Source of the DNA: an uncultured Cellvibrio sp.
GTDB lineage: Bacteria; Pseudomonadota; Gammaproteobacteria; Pseudomonadales; Cellvibrionaceae
Direction: 5' to 3'
NCBI GenBank assembly: GCA_946480695.1
Contig: CAMLKG010000042.1
Coordinates: forward strand, 1 to 33,977
Length of the DNA: 33,977 nt
A program made the position numbers and the translations under genes. The notes beneath the pieces are model-generated. The model ran no database searches. It saw nothing but the letters and a program-made list of their open reading frames with translations, and was not told the origin of the DNA. This document shows positions 8,901 to 16,768 of the stretch, one piece after another. How positions within the stretch are numbered: position 1 is the first letter of the stretch; every line of letters begins with the position of its first letter.

Positions 8901-9770
8901 TTATTCCCATGGTAATGATTTATAAAAACTAGCCACGAATCCAAATGATTCCTCGAAATCGGGGAGCTCTCCTTCAATTTCATCTGCAATAGTTGCGTAA
9001 TATTCCTTTGCTCTTCTCTTCAGCTCTTCGTTTTCAAAAGAATCGACAGCAGGCTCAATACCTCTAGCTCTAGATTTCTCTAACAATGAGTCTAGGATCT
9101 TTTTCTTTTCAACCAAATCAACATCGTCAATACATTGCAACAAAATACATAAATCAAAAATATCTTGCCTGCGGTACCTGTTGCGCTCTTCTTGCTGTAG
9201 TAGTGAACGAAACTTTTCAGCAATCAGGTCGGTTAACGAATACACAAGAAGCTCTTCTCCTTGCGCCAACTCAATATTGTCAATATTTGTTGTTGATTCG
9301 TTCAAACTGTAGTCAATTGATATTATGCTGGGGGATTGCAGACTCATTAAGCGCTTATGTTTCGGGGAGCCCTTGTAGGCATAGCCAATGCTGAACTTTA
9401 TTGATGGATATGTTGCATCCGGCTGATTCGCTGGTTGCAACTTATGAGCTTGAACTCTGCAGTCCAAATCATAATCCAATATCTCAACCATGTTAGCCAA
9501 GCCTCGATCAAGAGCAGCAGCAATATTTTCAGGCCGAATATCCTTTAATGTTTGCGCAGTTGATAAATCTATATCCTTTGTAAATCTATGACTTTGATAG
9601 CGTATTGCCAATAATATTCCACCCTTCAAAACCATATTGGCTTTTAATTCTTTCTCTGCTGAAATTGCAGAGAGAATAGTATGTACAGCAGCCCTGAACT
9701 CTTTATTTTCATCGCTATCTGCAGATTGCACCCATTGAGAAATCTTAATTTCTTCAAATTTGGTATTCAT
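8901..9770 (-). CDS. abiEii: AbiEii nucleotidyltransferase toxin
   Basis: A 289-aa type IV toxin. The hallmark nucleotidyltransferase segment is near the N-terminus (VLKGGILLAIRY, then RFTKDIDLS with the metal-binding Asp pair), followed by the conserved LTDLIAEKFRSLLQQ helix. Members of the family arrest growth; the related MenA-type toxins transfer nucleotides to tRNA ends. An upstream in-frame start at 9806 is possible, but ATG 9770 is preferred: it has a perfect GGAGGG ribosome site and an ATGA overlap with the antitoxin stop, so the two proteins are made by coupled translation. Confidence 0.93.
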   Translation of the reverse strand: MNTKFEEIKISQWVQSADSDENKEFRAAVHTILSAISAEKELKANMVLKGGILLAIRYQSHRFTKDIDLSTAQTLKDIRPENIAAALDRGLANMVEILDYDLDCRVQAHKLQPANQPDATYPSIKFSIGYAYKGSPKHKRLMSLQSPSIISIDYSLNESTTNIDNIELAQGEELLVYSLTDLIAEKFRSLLQQEERNRYRRQDIFDLCILLQCIDDVDLVEKKKILDSLLEKSRARGIEPAVDSFENEELKRRAKEYYATIADEIEGELPDFEESFGFVASFYKSLPWE

Positions 9771-10669
9771 TTGGCCCTCCCAAAAATATTTATAGAAAGG
9801 CACCATCTGTCAGACCACTCGGGAATATACTCACCAGTAGCATCAAGCTTTCTTGATCCTCCTCGCTGTGCATATTCAATCCAGCTTTCCACAACATCAT
9901 TTTTTATATTTAATCTTTCACTAATAATGTAGCCAGCCCTTACCTTATCAATGGGGGCACCATGAGTATTTATCTCATCGGTTATTAGTCTTAAATACTT
10001 CTCCGCATATTCATCATAAACCTCAAGAACATGATTGATTCCGCCACACAACTCAGGGCTTCTCAGCATATCCAAAAATGTGCGCCCCATTGTAGAAACC
10101 CGGATTGCTCTTTCATGCGCATTTTTATAAGCGCCAAGATGCTTGGATTTAAATGAATGAATTTCAGTTTTTCCAATCTTTAAAAAGTTGGATCGAGTTA
10201 GCAGAGGGAGTCCGTTATTTGTGTACTCATTTAAATTTTCACCCAAGTCTTTTTCCATTCGCTCTTGGGCAAACTTTTTCCACTCGGCTGGACCAGGAGA
10301 TGAAACATAAAGCTTCACCGGAATCCGATCCGTTAATCCGTGATAAGCCATTGCACTTAAATGAGAAATGTAGGAGAAAGGATCTGCAGCACACACAACC
10401 TCTTCTGGAGCCCACCGGAGGTGACCCACGAAAGCGAAGACTTTTGGAGGCAGGTCAGAGTGCTTATTGAGGACACCATCTTCAATCAGATTCAAAAGAT
10501 ACTTATTAAAGTCCCTACGCTCCGCTGCATCCTTTTGTAGAGCCACAGTTTCGCCTTTGTATTCTTTTTGGCGATAGATTTTATGCAGAGCTAGCCCCAC
10601 CTGATATTCGGTTATTACGGGCATATTAAGTTCGCCCAACGAAAGAGTAAGAGCTTTTGATGCTTTCAT
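9767..10669 (-). CDS. abiEi: AbiEi-family antitoxin and autorepressor
   Basis: A 300-aa antitoxin of the type IV AbiE family. The N-terminal part is winged-helix-like, followed by the conserved DPFSYISHLSAMAYHGLTDR block (about residues 97-116) and the VSTMGRTFLDMLRSPELCGG block (about 190-210). In studied AbiE systems this protein does not bind the toxin; it represses the operon by binding inverted repeats through its N-terminal domain. Such repeats are seen here: a 39-bp palindrome covers the -10 region and a second lies 100 bp upstream. The ribosome site before ATG 10669 is weak. The stop overlaps the toxin start by four bases. Confidence 0.93.
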   Translation of the reverse strand: MKASKALTLSLGELNMPVITEYQVGLALHKIYRQKEYKGETVALQKDAAERRDFNKYLLNLIEDGVLNKHSDLPPKVFAFVGHLRWAPEEVVCAADPFSYISHLSAMAYHGLTDRIPVKLYVSSPGPAEWKKFAQERMEKDLGENLNEYTNNGLPLLTRSNFLKIGKTEIHSFKSKHLGAYKNAHERAIRVSTMGRTFLDMLRSPELCGGINHVLEVYDEYAEKYLRLITDEINTHGAPIDKVRAGYIISERLNIKNDVVESWIEYAQRGGSRKLDATGEYIPEWSDRWCLSINIFGRAK

Positions 10670-10679
10670 TAGTTGGCAT

Positions 10680-10718
10680 TCCGACTGCTATATGTCCTAA
10701 GGACATATAGCAGTCGGA
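10680..10718. promoter_or_regulatory. Perfect 39-bp palindrome, AbiEi operator 1
   Basis: Nineteen-base arms around a single centre base (10699), with no mismatch and a central GTCCTAAGGAC. It lies 11 bp upstream of the abiEi start and contains the predicted -10 box. No U-run follows on either strand, so it is not a terminator. It is a likely binding site for AbiEi (autoregulation). Confidence 0.8.
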
Positions 10719-10732
10719 TTGTCACAAGTCAA
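10704..10732 (-). promoter_or_regulatory. Predicted abiE promoter
   Basis: On the minus strand, TTGACT (10732-10727) and TATATG (10709-10704) are separated by exactly 17 bp, five and four matches to the sigma-70 consensus. The -10 box lies inside operator 1, so a bound repressor would block polymerase. Transcription would start near 10697, leaving a leader of about 28 nt before abiEi. Confidence 0.65.
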
Positions 10733-10778
10733 GAAAATGTTTTAAGGTACTGAAAAGCTTGCCAATAAATCACTATCA

Positions 10779-10819
10779 GCTGTAGACTATTACGTCCTTA
10801 GGACGTAATAGTCTACAGC
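10779..10819. promoter_or_regulatory. Perfect 41-bp palindrome, AbiEi operator 2
   Basis: Twenty-base arms around one centre base (10799). The central GTCCTTAGGAC is the same as operator 1 apart from the middle base, and the flanks share TA-rich steps, so the same protein probably binds both. The centres are exactly 100 bp apart. It lies upstream of the predicted -35 box, a position suited to cooperative binding or looping. Confidence 0.72.
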
Positions 10820-10823
10820 CGTC

Positions 10824-10903
10824 AACCTTTAGTGTTAGACCGTCTTAATGGGCCAGCGCCCATTCAAAGACATTTCTTGCCTTAGCAAGGCAAGCTAAAG
10901 GTT
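10824..10903. other. Cloverleaf-like structured element
   Basis: A perfect 9-bp outer inverted repeat (10824-10832 with 10895-10903) encloses two perfect hairpins: 10847-10864 (7-bp stem, CAGC loop) and 10876-10894 (8-bp stem, 3-nt loop). The element runs through the stop codon of the upstream AbiEi-like gene. It has no U-tract and is not a tRNA. It could be a transcript-end stabiliser, a processing site or a remnant of a mobile element; function unknown. Confidence 0.5.
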
Positions 10904-11488
10904 CGCACCCCTACTATCAATTGATGCAAATAATTTCCTGGCTCGAACACCACCATAAAGTTGGGCATCTTTTTTCAAAGATGATGAGTCCATGTTGGCA
11001 ACTACGTGACGAACACGCTCCAATACCGCATCCTGATCCTCCGCCAGTTTATTTACGTTGTTCACCAAATCGACCAATAGGAATTCTTTTGAAACCTCTT
11101 TGGGAAAGTAGGGTTTCATCTGGAAGTTAAAGGTATGGTTACCCAGCTTGAACTTGCCATGGCGTTTTCGGTTGTAGACGACCTGCTCGTTGTAGAGCTG
11201 GGTTGTCCCAACACCTAACGCGTTGTAGGTATTCGAGGAGAACAATAAAAAATCATCCGTTTTTAAGAAGGCCTCGACCAGCTTGTAATCCTCTGGCGCA
11301 GCGCTACCAAAAGACGTTTTCTTTGGGCATGCATACACCCCTTGGGAGACCTTATGTAAGACTCCCTCCTTTACCAGTAGCTTCAAGTGGCGATCAACAG
11401 CATTACTCCACTGTGCCAGATCGCCCCTGCGGTACACTTGGCCCGGCTCTAAATGTTGCTTCAACTCTTCCAATGCGGACATGCTCAT
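10895..11488 (-). CDS. AbiEi-like (DUF6088-type) antitoxin without adjacent toxin
   Basis: About 197 aa. The N-terminus has a winged-helix block (EELKQHLEPGQVYRRGDLAQ, then a LKLLVKEGVLHKVSQGVYACP wing), followed by the FLKTDDFLLFSSNTYNALGVG and RKRHGKFKLG segments found in DUF6088/AbiEi-type antitoxins. Such genes normally precede an AbiEii nucleotidyltransferase. Here the next gene on the strand is a complete, separate abiEi, so the partner toxin has been lost or replaced. The ORF can begin at TTG 11494, but ATG 11488 or 11482 is more likely. A short TGTAT/ATACA repeat lies about 20-35 bp upstream and may be its own operator. Confidence 0.75.
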   Translation of the reverse strand: MSMSALEELKQHLEPGQVYRRGDLAQWSNAVDRHLKLLVKEGVLHKVSQGVYACPKKTSFGSAAPEDYKLVEAFLKTDDFLLFSSNTYNALGVGTTQLYNEQVVYNRKRHGKFKLGNHTFNFQMKPYFPKEVSKEFLLVDLVNNVNKLAEDQDAVLERVRHVVANMDSSSLKKDAQLYGGVRARKLFASIDSRGANL

Positions 11489-11808
11489 ACCCAATATTCG
11501 ACTTTTCTGTATATAAAATACACAACCCAGCCCAAAATGCCAATATTTTTATTAAAAATTCATGCAATAGACAGAAGACGCCGGCTTTTCGGTAAAATTG
11601 CTCATTCAAGCTTGCCTTTCGCCCAAGGCTTGGCTCAGAATTATCAGGCGGAGCGACTGACCAGATGAGATTGAGCGCTCCCCAGCCCGTAAACGGGTAG
11701 TCGCGCAAGGCGGCTCTAAGCTTAGGCTAGTGGTGTCTGGATACCTTAATGAAAATCGAAAAGGCTCCTTACGGGGCCTTTTTTATTGGGAATGCAAGAG
11801 CAGGAGTA
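11489..11808. other. Non-coding gap between toxin-antitoxin region and transposon operon
   Basis: No supported gene. It contains the terminator at 11759-11784, short hairpins (for example around 11610-11635 and 11690-11700) and the AT-rich upstream region of the AbiEi-like gene. One end of the IS21-like element probably lies here, but no terminal repeat could be paired by eye. Confidence 0.5.
11759..11784. terminator. Bidirectional terminator after the recombinase operon
   Basis: Ten-base-pair stem (11759-11768 with 11773-11782), loop TTAC, flanked by T-runs on both sides. It pairs fully (one G-U) on plus-strand RNA and with one mismatch on minus-strand RNA. It lies 25 bp past the stop of the recombinase at 11809 and probably ends that operon. 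Confidence 0.7.
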
Positions 11809-12759
11809 TTACCTCGGCGGGCTTATGGCGGCAGGGTGGGTTTGATAGTAAACCCTATTCAGGTCGTTAATGGTCACGTGGGCATATATCTGGGTAGATG
11901 AGATATCACTATGACCTAGCATTTCTTGCACCTCTCTGATATCAGCCCCATGCCTCAACATCTCCGTGGCTGTTGCATGACGTAACAGATGACAGGAGCC
12001 CTTCTTGTCTATTCCCGACCGATCTATGCACTTGGTCACCATATCGGTGACCTTGTGAGGCTTCATCCGCAGACCAGCCTGAGTCAGAAACAGCGCCTCA
12101 CCGGAAGCCAGCTTGGCAAGCCCAGGGCGCATTTCTTTCAAATATCGTTCAACCCAATCCAACGCCCGCCTGGCAACTGGTACATTTCGATCATTTTTAT
12201 TTTTGCCCTCACGTACCGTCAGGATCTGACGCTGAAAATCGACATCCCGGATATTAACGTTAACCAATTCAATGCGGCGAATACCGGTCGCGTAGAACAC
12301 TTCAATAATGGCCCGATTTCTAAGGCCAAGCTGCCCCATAATTAACGCCTGCCCCAAAACCAACTCGATATCTTCGACTGTGGGGATATTTTTTGGTAAC
12401 CGACGAGGAATTCGAGGTAACCGAAATTTTTCAGCAAATGCACCATTGATTAGATCATAGTAATCCATGACTTTGATGAACTTGGTGATTGCCATCAGCC
12501 GGGCACATTGAGTGCTGATATCCAGCGGTTGCCCATCCCGCTTGCGGTATTTGTTGAGGTAACGGCGATAATGTTCCAAGACCTGCATATCCAGATCTTG
12601 GAGCTTACTTACTCCCTGAAGTGCTGCCCACTCAATAAATCGCGCGATGAGAGCTCGCTTGGATTTCAAGGTGGAATTACTTTCCCCCAAAGCCAGGCAA
12701 TCCTCGAAATAGAACTCGGCGCATTGGCCGAGTTCCTTCAGGTTTAGCTTCCGTTTCAA
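11809..12759 (-). CDS. Tyrosine recombinase (XerC/D-like)
   Basis: A 316-aa site-specific recombinase. Residues about 1-105 are the SAM-like core-binding domain and about 120-305 the catalytic domain, with Arg in YATGIRRIEL, Lys in EGKNKNDRNV, HLLRHATA as the H-x-x-R box, GHSDISSTQIYAHV supplying the last His and the nucleophilic Tyr. All catalytic positions are intact. The start is TTG 12759, which overlaps the stop of the TOPRIM fusion gene (TTGA) and has AGGA nine bases upstream. It is the last gene of the IS21-like operon, where it could resolve cointegrates or move circular forms. It resembles the recombinase at 32294-33397. Confidence 0.92.
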   Translation of the reverse strand: MKRKLNLKELGQCAEFYFEDCLALGESNSTLKSKRALIARFIEWAALQGVSKLQDLDMQVLEHYRRYLNKYRKRDGQPLDISTQCARLMAITKFIKVMDYYDLINGAFAEKFRLPRIPRRLPKNIPTVEDIELVLGQALIMGQLGLRNRAIIEVFYATGIRRIELVNVNIRDVDFQRQILTVREGKNKNDRNVPVARRALDWVERYLKEMRPGLAKLASGEALFLTQAGLRMKPHKVTDMVTKCIDRSGIDKKGSCHLLRHATATEMLRHGADIREVQEMLGHSDISSTQIYAHVTINDLNRVYYQTHPAAISPPR

Positions 12760-13991
12760 TGGAGTGATCCTGCATGCGTTACGAAAGCCACAGGCTCGGC
12801 AGTGATGCCGTAGTAGTGCAACCGTGACAACATTCGGAGTACGGTTTCCATTCGTTCCATTTGGGTAACACGAGAAATAATCTGACCGGTGAAGATATTT
12901 TTTTCCTTTATCAAATAGCGCTGATACGACTTCAATAGCTCATCACCCACCGTAGTTATTTGTTCGACTCCTTGGGAATAACAATATTCCTGAAATCGAT
13001 CCAAATGAATGCGAGCAGTGTTAATCGTACGAAAAGCATTGCCTGAATGTTTTTGCTCTTCGAGATAAAAAGAAACACAATCCTCAATTGAGACAAATTG
13101 TTTCAGCCAATCATCCTTAACACGGGGCACCAGCTCACCGTAGCGCAATTGGAGCGGTACAGCATTGTCAACCAAACGATTGAACACACTTACAACATCA
13201 GTTTGCATCATCGCATAGCGATTTACATCATGCCCTAATGGTAACTTCATTCGACGGCAAGCAATACCTACTGCATTCAACGCTTGTGCTACGAGCAATG
13301 CATATTGATTAGCGGCAGGAGTGTTATCAAATGCAATGTAAATACAACGCACACCAGATTGCTGTAGCTGATTTAACTGCACCTCGTTAAACCCTTTGTA
13401 ACCCATCGTAGCTACGACATTCTTAACACCTGCCGTGAGCAGCGTTAATACATCAACTGCGCTTTTACACAGAATCAATGAATCGTGTGTAGACGCATTA
13501 GGCATATTAAAGAGTGGTGACTGTTGTGTATTCCAGTAGAGATGGTAAGCAGGTGATCGCCGTTGGTGTCGCGGACGTCGCCCATATGCGCCAATAACTT
13601 TCCCTTCATGATCGAAATATGGAATCACCATCGCACCCCGGAAAAACTCATGGCCTGTGGACTTTAATAAACCCAGACGCTGTAAATGCCCACGGTTGCG
13701 AGAACCAAGAAGACATTTGGATGACTGAAGTTCATACCCCAATGTCCGGTCTGCAAATCCAATACGGAAAAAATCGATATAATCTGGATCGAATTTTCGA
13801 CTAACAAACATTTCCGAAAGTTTTGGCTGAGCCTTGAGTGATTGATGATAGTGATCGAAGACCTGATTGATCATCAACGCGTCGGGGTTGTATGTATCCT
13901 GCTGAGATTCCCACAACTCCCGCTGTAGATAAGCAAAACTTTTTGCTTGCATCGCACTATCGATACTATTAGTACTGTTTGTCTGATACAT
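12756..13991 (-). CDS. TOPRIM (DnaG-like) / recombinase arm-domain fusion protein
   Basis: A 411-aa protein with an unusual fusion. Residues about 60-150 resemble the DnaG core (FFRGAMVIPYFDHEGKVIGA, GRRP), and about 170-260 a TOPRIM fold (LILCKSAVDVL, ATMGYKGF, IAFDNTPAAN, GHDVNRY). The usual VEG acidic residue is replaced (CKS) and the DxD is reduced to DNT, and no CHC2 zinc finger is present, so primase activity is doubtful. Residues about 300-400 match the N-terminal core-binding domain of tyrosine recombinases. GAGGTGA precedes ATG 13991, 8 bp after istB; its stop overlaps the recombinase start. It may act as a DNA-binding accessory to that recombinase (inference). Confidence 0.75.
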   Translation of the reverse strand: MYQTNSTNSIDSAMQAKSFAYLQRELWESQQDTYNPDALMINQVFDHYHQSLKAQPKLSEMFVSRKFDPDYIDFFRIGFADRTLGYELQSSKCLLGSRNRGHLQRLGLLKSTGHEFFRGAMVIPYFDHEGKVIGAYGRRPRHQRRSPAYHLYWNTQQSPLFNMPNASTHDSLILCKSAVDVLTLLTAGVKNVVATMGYKGFNEVQLNQLQQSGVRCIYIAFDNTPAANQYALLVAQALNAVGIACRRMKLPLGHDVNRYAMMQTDVVSVFNRLVDNAVPLQLRYGELVPRVKDDWLKQFVSIEDCVSFYLEEQKHSGNAFRTINTARIHLDRFQEYCYSQGVEQITTVGDELLKSYQRYLIKEKNIFTGQIISRVTQMERMETVLRMLSRLHYYGITAEPVAFVTHAGSLH

Positions 13992-13999
13992 GATTCACC

Positions 14000-14737
14000 T
14001 CATACGGATTCTTTGAGTTTGCGCATGGACTCGCCACGCAATTCAATTTTGTGGGATCGATGTATCAACCTGTCCATAATTGCATCTGCAATTGTTGGTT
14101 CGCCGATATAGGCGTGCCATTGTTCAATAGGCATTTGTGAAGTAACAACAAGTGAGCCACTACCAGCACGATCCTCAATAATTTCTAAAATATCCAAACG
14201 TGCGCGCGGAGTTAGCGGAGAAACCGCCCACTCATCTAATATCAGTAAATCAAATTTCTGAATTTTTGCGCGCAAACTCGGCAGGGAACCGTCACCGTGC
14301 GCAACTTCAAGCTCCTCACAAAGTCGCGGCACTCGCTTGTATAGTACGGAATACTCTCGTCGAATTGCATTGTTACCAATAGCACAAGCTGTGTTTGATT
14401 TTCCTGCACCGGTAGGCCCTGTGATGATTAAATTCTGATGTTTTTCCAGCCACGAGAACCCGCTTATCCAAGCGATCATTTGGCGAGTCACACCACGGTC
14501 AACAGAGAAATCAAAATCCTCCAAGCAGGCATTGGAATATTTCAGTCTTGCGTTTTTCATCATTCGCAGTTGTTTTCGATGCGCACGATCATGATATTCT
14601 GCGTCAACCATTGATGAAAAATATTCACTCGCGCTCTCGGGGATTAGTTGTGGATTCTCGTTGAAGCGCTGAACAAGATTCATCATGCCGTAAAGACGCA
14701 TGTCAGTGATTTTGTTGTACGTTTGATTATCATTCAT
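14000..14737 (-). CDS. istB: IstB-like transposition ATPase
   Basis: A 245-aa AAA+ ATPase of the IS21 helper family. Walker A is GPTGAGKS (107-114), Walker B LLILDEW (164-170), then a VVTSQMPIEQWHAYIGEP sensor segment and the MDRLIHRSHKIELRG tail typical of IstB. It would form filaments on target DNA and recruit the transposase. A strong AGGAGG precedes ATG 14737, whose first bases overlap the stop of the istA-like gene. Confidence 0.93.
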   Translation of the reverse strand: MNDNQTYNKITDMRLYGMMNLVQRFNENPQLIPESASEYFSSMVDAEYHDRAHRKQLRMMKNARLKYSNACLEDFDFSVDRGVTRQMIAWISGFSWLEKHQNLIITGPTGAGKSNTACAIGNNAIRREYSVLYKRVPRLCEELEVAHGDGSLPSLRAKIQKFDLLILDEWAVSPLTPRARLDILEIIEDRAGSGSLVVTSQMPIEQWHAYIGEPTIADAIMDRLIHRSHKIELRGESMRKLKESV

Positions 14738-16281
14738 GATATGGATCCTCCTGTGGCGTAATACTCAGCACCACGGACATTTTGATGTACGGGGAGGTGT
14801 TCAGCATCCAAAGTCTCGGGCATATTTAAAGCATCAACTTTACGAGTCAAGATTGATTTAATCGTTTTCACCGTGAGTGAATGTAATAGGCTAGCGCGTT
14901 GGCAAGCAGCCTCAAACCGTGCGTCACCATGGAGGCTGCATAACCGTTTGAGTTTGTCGCAGTTGATTGCGGCAGAGTAGGAATATTCGGGTTTGCCATC
15001 AAACTGTGCTTCTACTGCACTGATTGCATACACACCAATTTTCTTGGCCCACATCAAATAATCACCAAAATGACGCTCCGAATAAATTTGATGAGCTTTC
15101 GTCATATGGGTTTTATCAAGCGTTCTACCACCGACCTCAAAACACCGTTTGTGAATAGCAATGCGTTGGTGATCATGGAAGAACTGAACAGATGAATGAG
15201 AAAAGCAGGCTTCAACCAATTTACCTACATATTGATAAGGAACACTATAGGCATGCCCCTCAATACACAGATGATAATCAGACGGAACTTTTTGCTCATG
15301 AACCCATGTCATGCATTCAAATGGTTTAGAAGGCAACGCTTTCAGTGCAGGTTTATCGACCTCAAGAAAGCGTGAGTGTCGGGTTCCCGGTAATCTACGA
15401 AATTTTCGCTCATTGAGTGCTGGTAATAATTTTTGTATTGCTTCATTAATTTCTTCCAAGCTGAAAAATGTTCGCCTACGTAGAGGGACAGTAATCCAAC
15501 GAGACACGAACAACACTCCCGCTTCCGCTTTTGATTTGTCTTGCGGCCTCCTGACTCGCGCTGGCGCGATTATGGTATTAAAGTGTCGCGCGAACTCAAG
15601 GTAGGTGCGATTCAAAGTTGGAAATGGCCCAGGCCGTATGACGGCTGCTTTTAGATTGTCGGGCACAATAACTTCATGAACGCCACCAAAATAAAAGAAC
15701 ATTTTGTTATGTGCATCAATCCATGACTCCGTTGATTGATCGCGGCAAGCAATCGCAAATGTGTAATTACTAGCGCCGGATACCGCCACAAAAATATGCG
15801 CTTTACGCTCAACGTCACCGTCCAGCCAGAGAATAGTCAGGCCAGCAAAATCAACAAACACGCATTCACCAGGCCGATGCGTCATTCTCATGGTGACATC
15901 GACTGTTTTTTTGAAAGCTGTGTAGTGCACCGAAAACTGTGAGTATGAATAAGCATCACTAGGATCAATTAACCGATACTCCTCCCAAATTTGTATGAGA
16001 GTTTGATGTTTTTGTCGCATTTTTTCATGAACATCGATCCAATCTGGGTCACGTCTTATATAGCGGTTGCGAGGTCTTGGATAGATCAGCTTTTCAAATT
16101 GTGTATCTCCCATTTGTTCTATATCTGTCCATGACAATTTCAGTTTATTCAAGCGCTTTTTGATTTTCGAAACCCTTTTGGAGGAAGTGTTTAGCGATTC
16201 TGCAATTTGATTAATAGAGATATCTGCAGTCAACAGCACCCAACTAATATTTCGAACCTCCTGCATTAACTTTGTATTCAT
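14734..16281 (-). CDS. istA: IstA-like DDE transposase
   Basis: A 515-aa IS21-family transposase. An N-terminal helix-turn-helix (ISINQIAESLNTSSKRVSKI) is followed by a retroviral-integrase-like core with D144 (VFVDFAG), D208 (VPDNLKAAV) and E253 (KSKAEAG), then a C-terminal Mu-type beta-barrel region. The D-to-D spacing of 64 residues is normal. The frame is intact. GGGAG precedes ATG 16281, which overlaps the stop of the 88-aa ORF by four bases. Confidence 0.93.
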   Translation of the reverse strand: MNTKLMQEVRNISWVLLTADISINQIAESLNTSSKRVSKIKKRLNKLKLSWTDIEQMGDTQFEKLIYPRPRNRYIRRDPDWIDVHEKMRQKHQTLIQIWEEYRLIDPSDAYSYSQFSVHYTAFKKTVDVTMRMTHRPGECVFVDFAGLTILWLDGDVERKAHIFVAVSGASNYTFAIACRDQSTESWIDAHNKMFFYFGGVHEVIVPDNLKAAVIRPGPFPTLNRTYLEFARHFNTIIAPARVRRPQDKSKAEAGVLFVSRWITVPLRRRTFFSLEEINEAIQKLLPALNERKFRRLPGTRHSRFLEVDKPALKALPSKPFECMTWVHEQKVPSDYHLCIEGHAYSVPYQYVGKLVEACFSHSSVQFFHDHQRIAIHKRCFEVGGRTLDKTHMTKAHQIYSERHFGDYLMWAKKIGVYAISAVEAQFDGKPEYSYSAAINCDKLKRLCSLHGDARFEAACQRASLLHSLTVKTIKSILTRKVDALNMPETLDAEHLPVHQNVRGAEYYATGGSIS

Positions 16282-16544
16282 TGGATTACGCTCCCTTTGT
16301 CAAATTGAATAGGAGCTTTATTCCGAATTTGAATTGGTGTCGTGAGATTGCAAGACTCTCCATTGATTTCTTGCAGCTCGATATTCTCAATATGTTTGAG
16401 AATGTTAACTGAATGAATAAGGACATTAATGTCAGGCTGCTGGGCATGGCCAGGCAGCACCCACGGAATCGTTGTCTGTAACATGTTACGGTCCATTTTA
16501 ATGGGCGCACGGATCCCATGATCCGGAGCCCGATGACTTATCAA
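16278..16544 (-). CDS. Small ORF leading the IS21-like operon
   Basis: A possible protein of 88 aa from TTG 16544, or 72 aa from ATG 16496. No family is recognised, and there is no clear signal or membrane segment. Support comes from its 4-base ATGA coupling to the istA-like start, the same kind of junction seen elsewhere in this operon. An overlapping frame of similar length exists, so the coding claim is moderate. Confidence 0.45.
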   Translation of the reverse strand: MISHRAPDHGIRAPIKMDRNMLQTTIPWVLPGHAQQPDINVLIHSVNILKHIENIELQEINGESCNLTTPIQIRNKAPIQFDKGSVIQ

Positions 16545-16562
16545 ATGGCATAGGAAATCTAT

Positions 16563-16604
16563 AAGAGGTCAACCTCTTGACAGAAAGGAGACAAGGGATA
16601 AAAT
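16563..16604 (+). promoter_or_regulatory. Strong plus-strand promoter with overlapping palindrome
   Basis: TTGACA (16577-16582), a 16-bp spacer and TAAAAT (16599-16604), six and five matches to consensus. A perfect 7-bp inverted repeat (16563-16569 with 16572-16578) touches the -35 box, so a repressor could control it. On the minus strand the same palindrome contains TTGACC, a possible -35 for the divergent IS operon. Confidence 0.6.
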
Positions 16605-16610
16605 GAGGGA

Positions 16611-16671
16611 AAGTCGGATCTAGCAGAAGACTTCCGGGCCCGATAAGTGTTGCACCACTTATCGGGCTTTT
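16611..16671 (+). ncRNA. Candidate ~60-nt small RNA ending in a terminator
   Basis: A predicted transcript from the promoter at 16577-16604 would end at a perfect 12-bp hairpin (16638-16649 with 16656-16667) followed by TTTT. No ORF of useful length fits. It points away from the IS21-like operon. It could be a regulatory RNA of the element or simply an insulating outward promoter-terminator pair. Confidence 0.5.
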
Positions 16672-16768
16672 CATTTACACGCCCTGCATTTATGCCGGTT
16701 CAAAAAACACGGTTTTACCTATCTATAACTTCTACATAAACACCTCCCAATTTTTCGCTCATTAATCT

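Larger units (their letters stand above)
11809..16544 (-). mobile_element. IS21-like element with added TOPRIM and tyrosine recombinase genes
   Basis: Five genes on one strand (small ORF, istA-like, istB-like, TOPRIM/recombinase-arm fusion, tyrosine recombinase), joined by 4-bp overlaps except an 8-bp gap. Ordinary IS21 elements carry only istA and istB. Bounds given are those of the genes; terminal inverted repeats were not identified. The bidirectional terminator at 11759 and the promoter-terminator unit at 16577-16671 lie just outside and may be inside the true ends. Confidence 0.7.

Noticed and set aside
10680..10718. Palindrome as a transcription terminator
   Set aside because: It is not followed by a U-run on either strand and it contains a promoter -10 box.
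10779..10903. Possible attC site, since GTTAGAC at 10834 fits one end box
   Set aside because: No matching RYYYAAC box lies at the right distance on either strand, and the palindromes fit AbiEi operators better.
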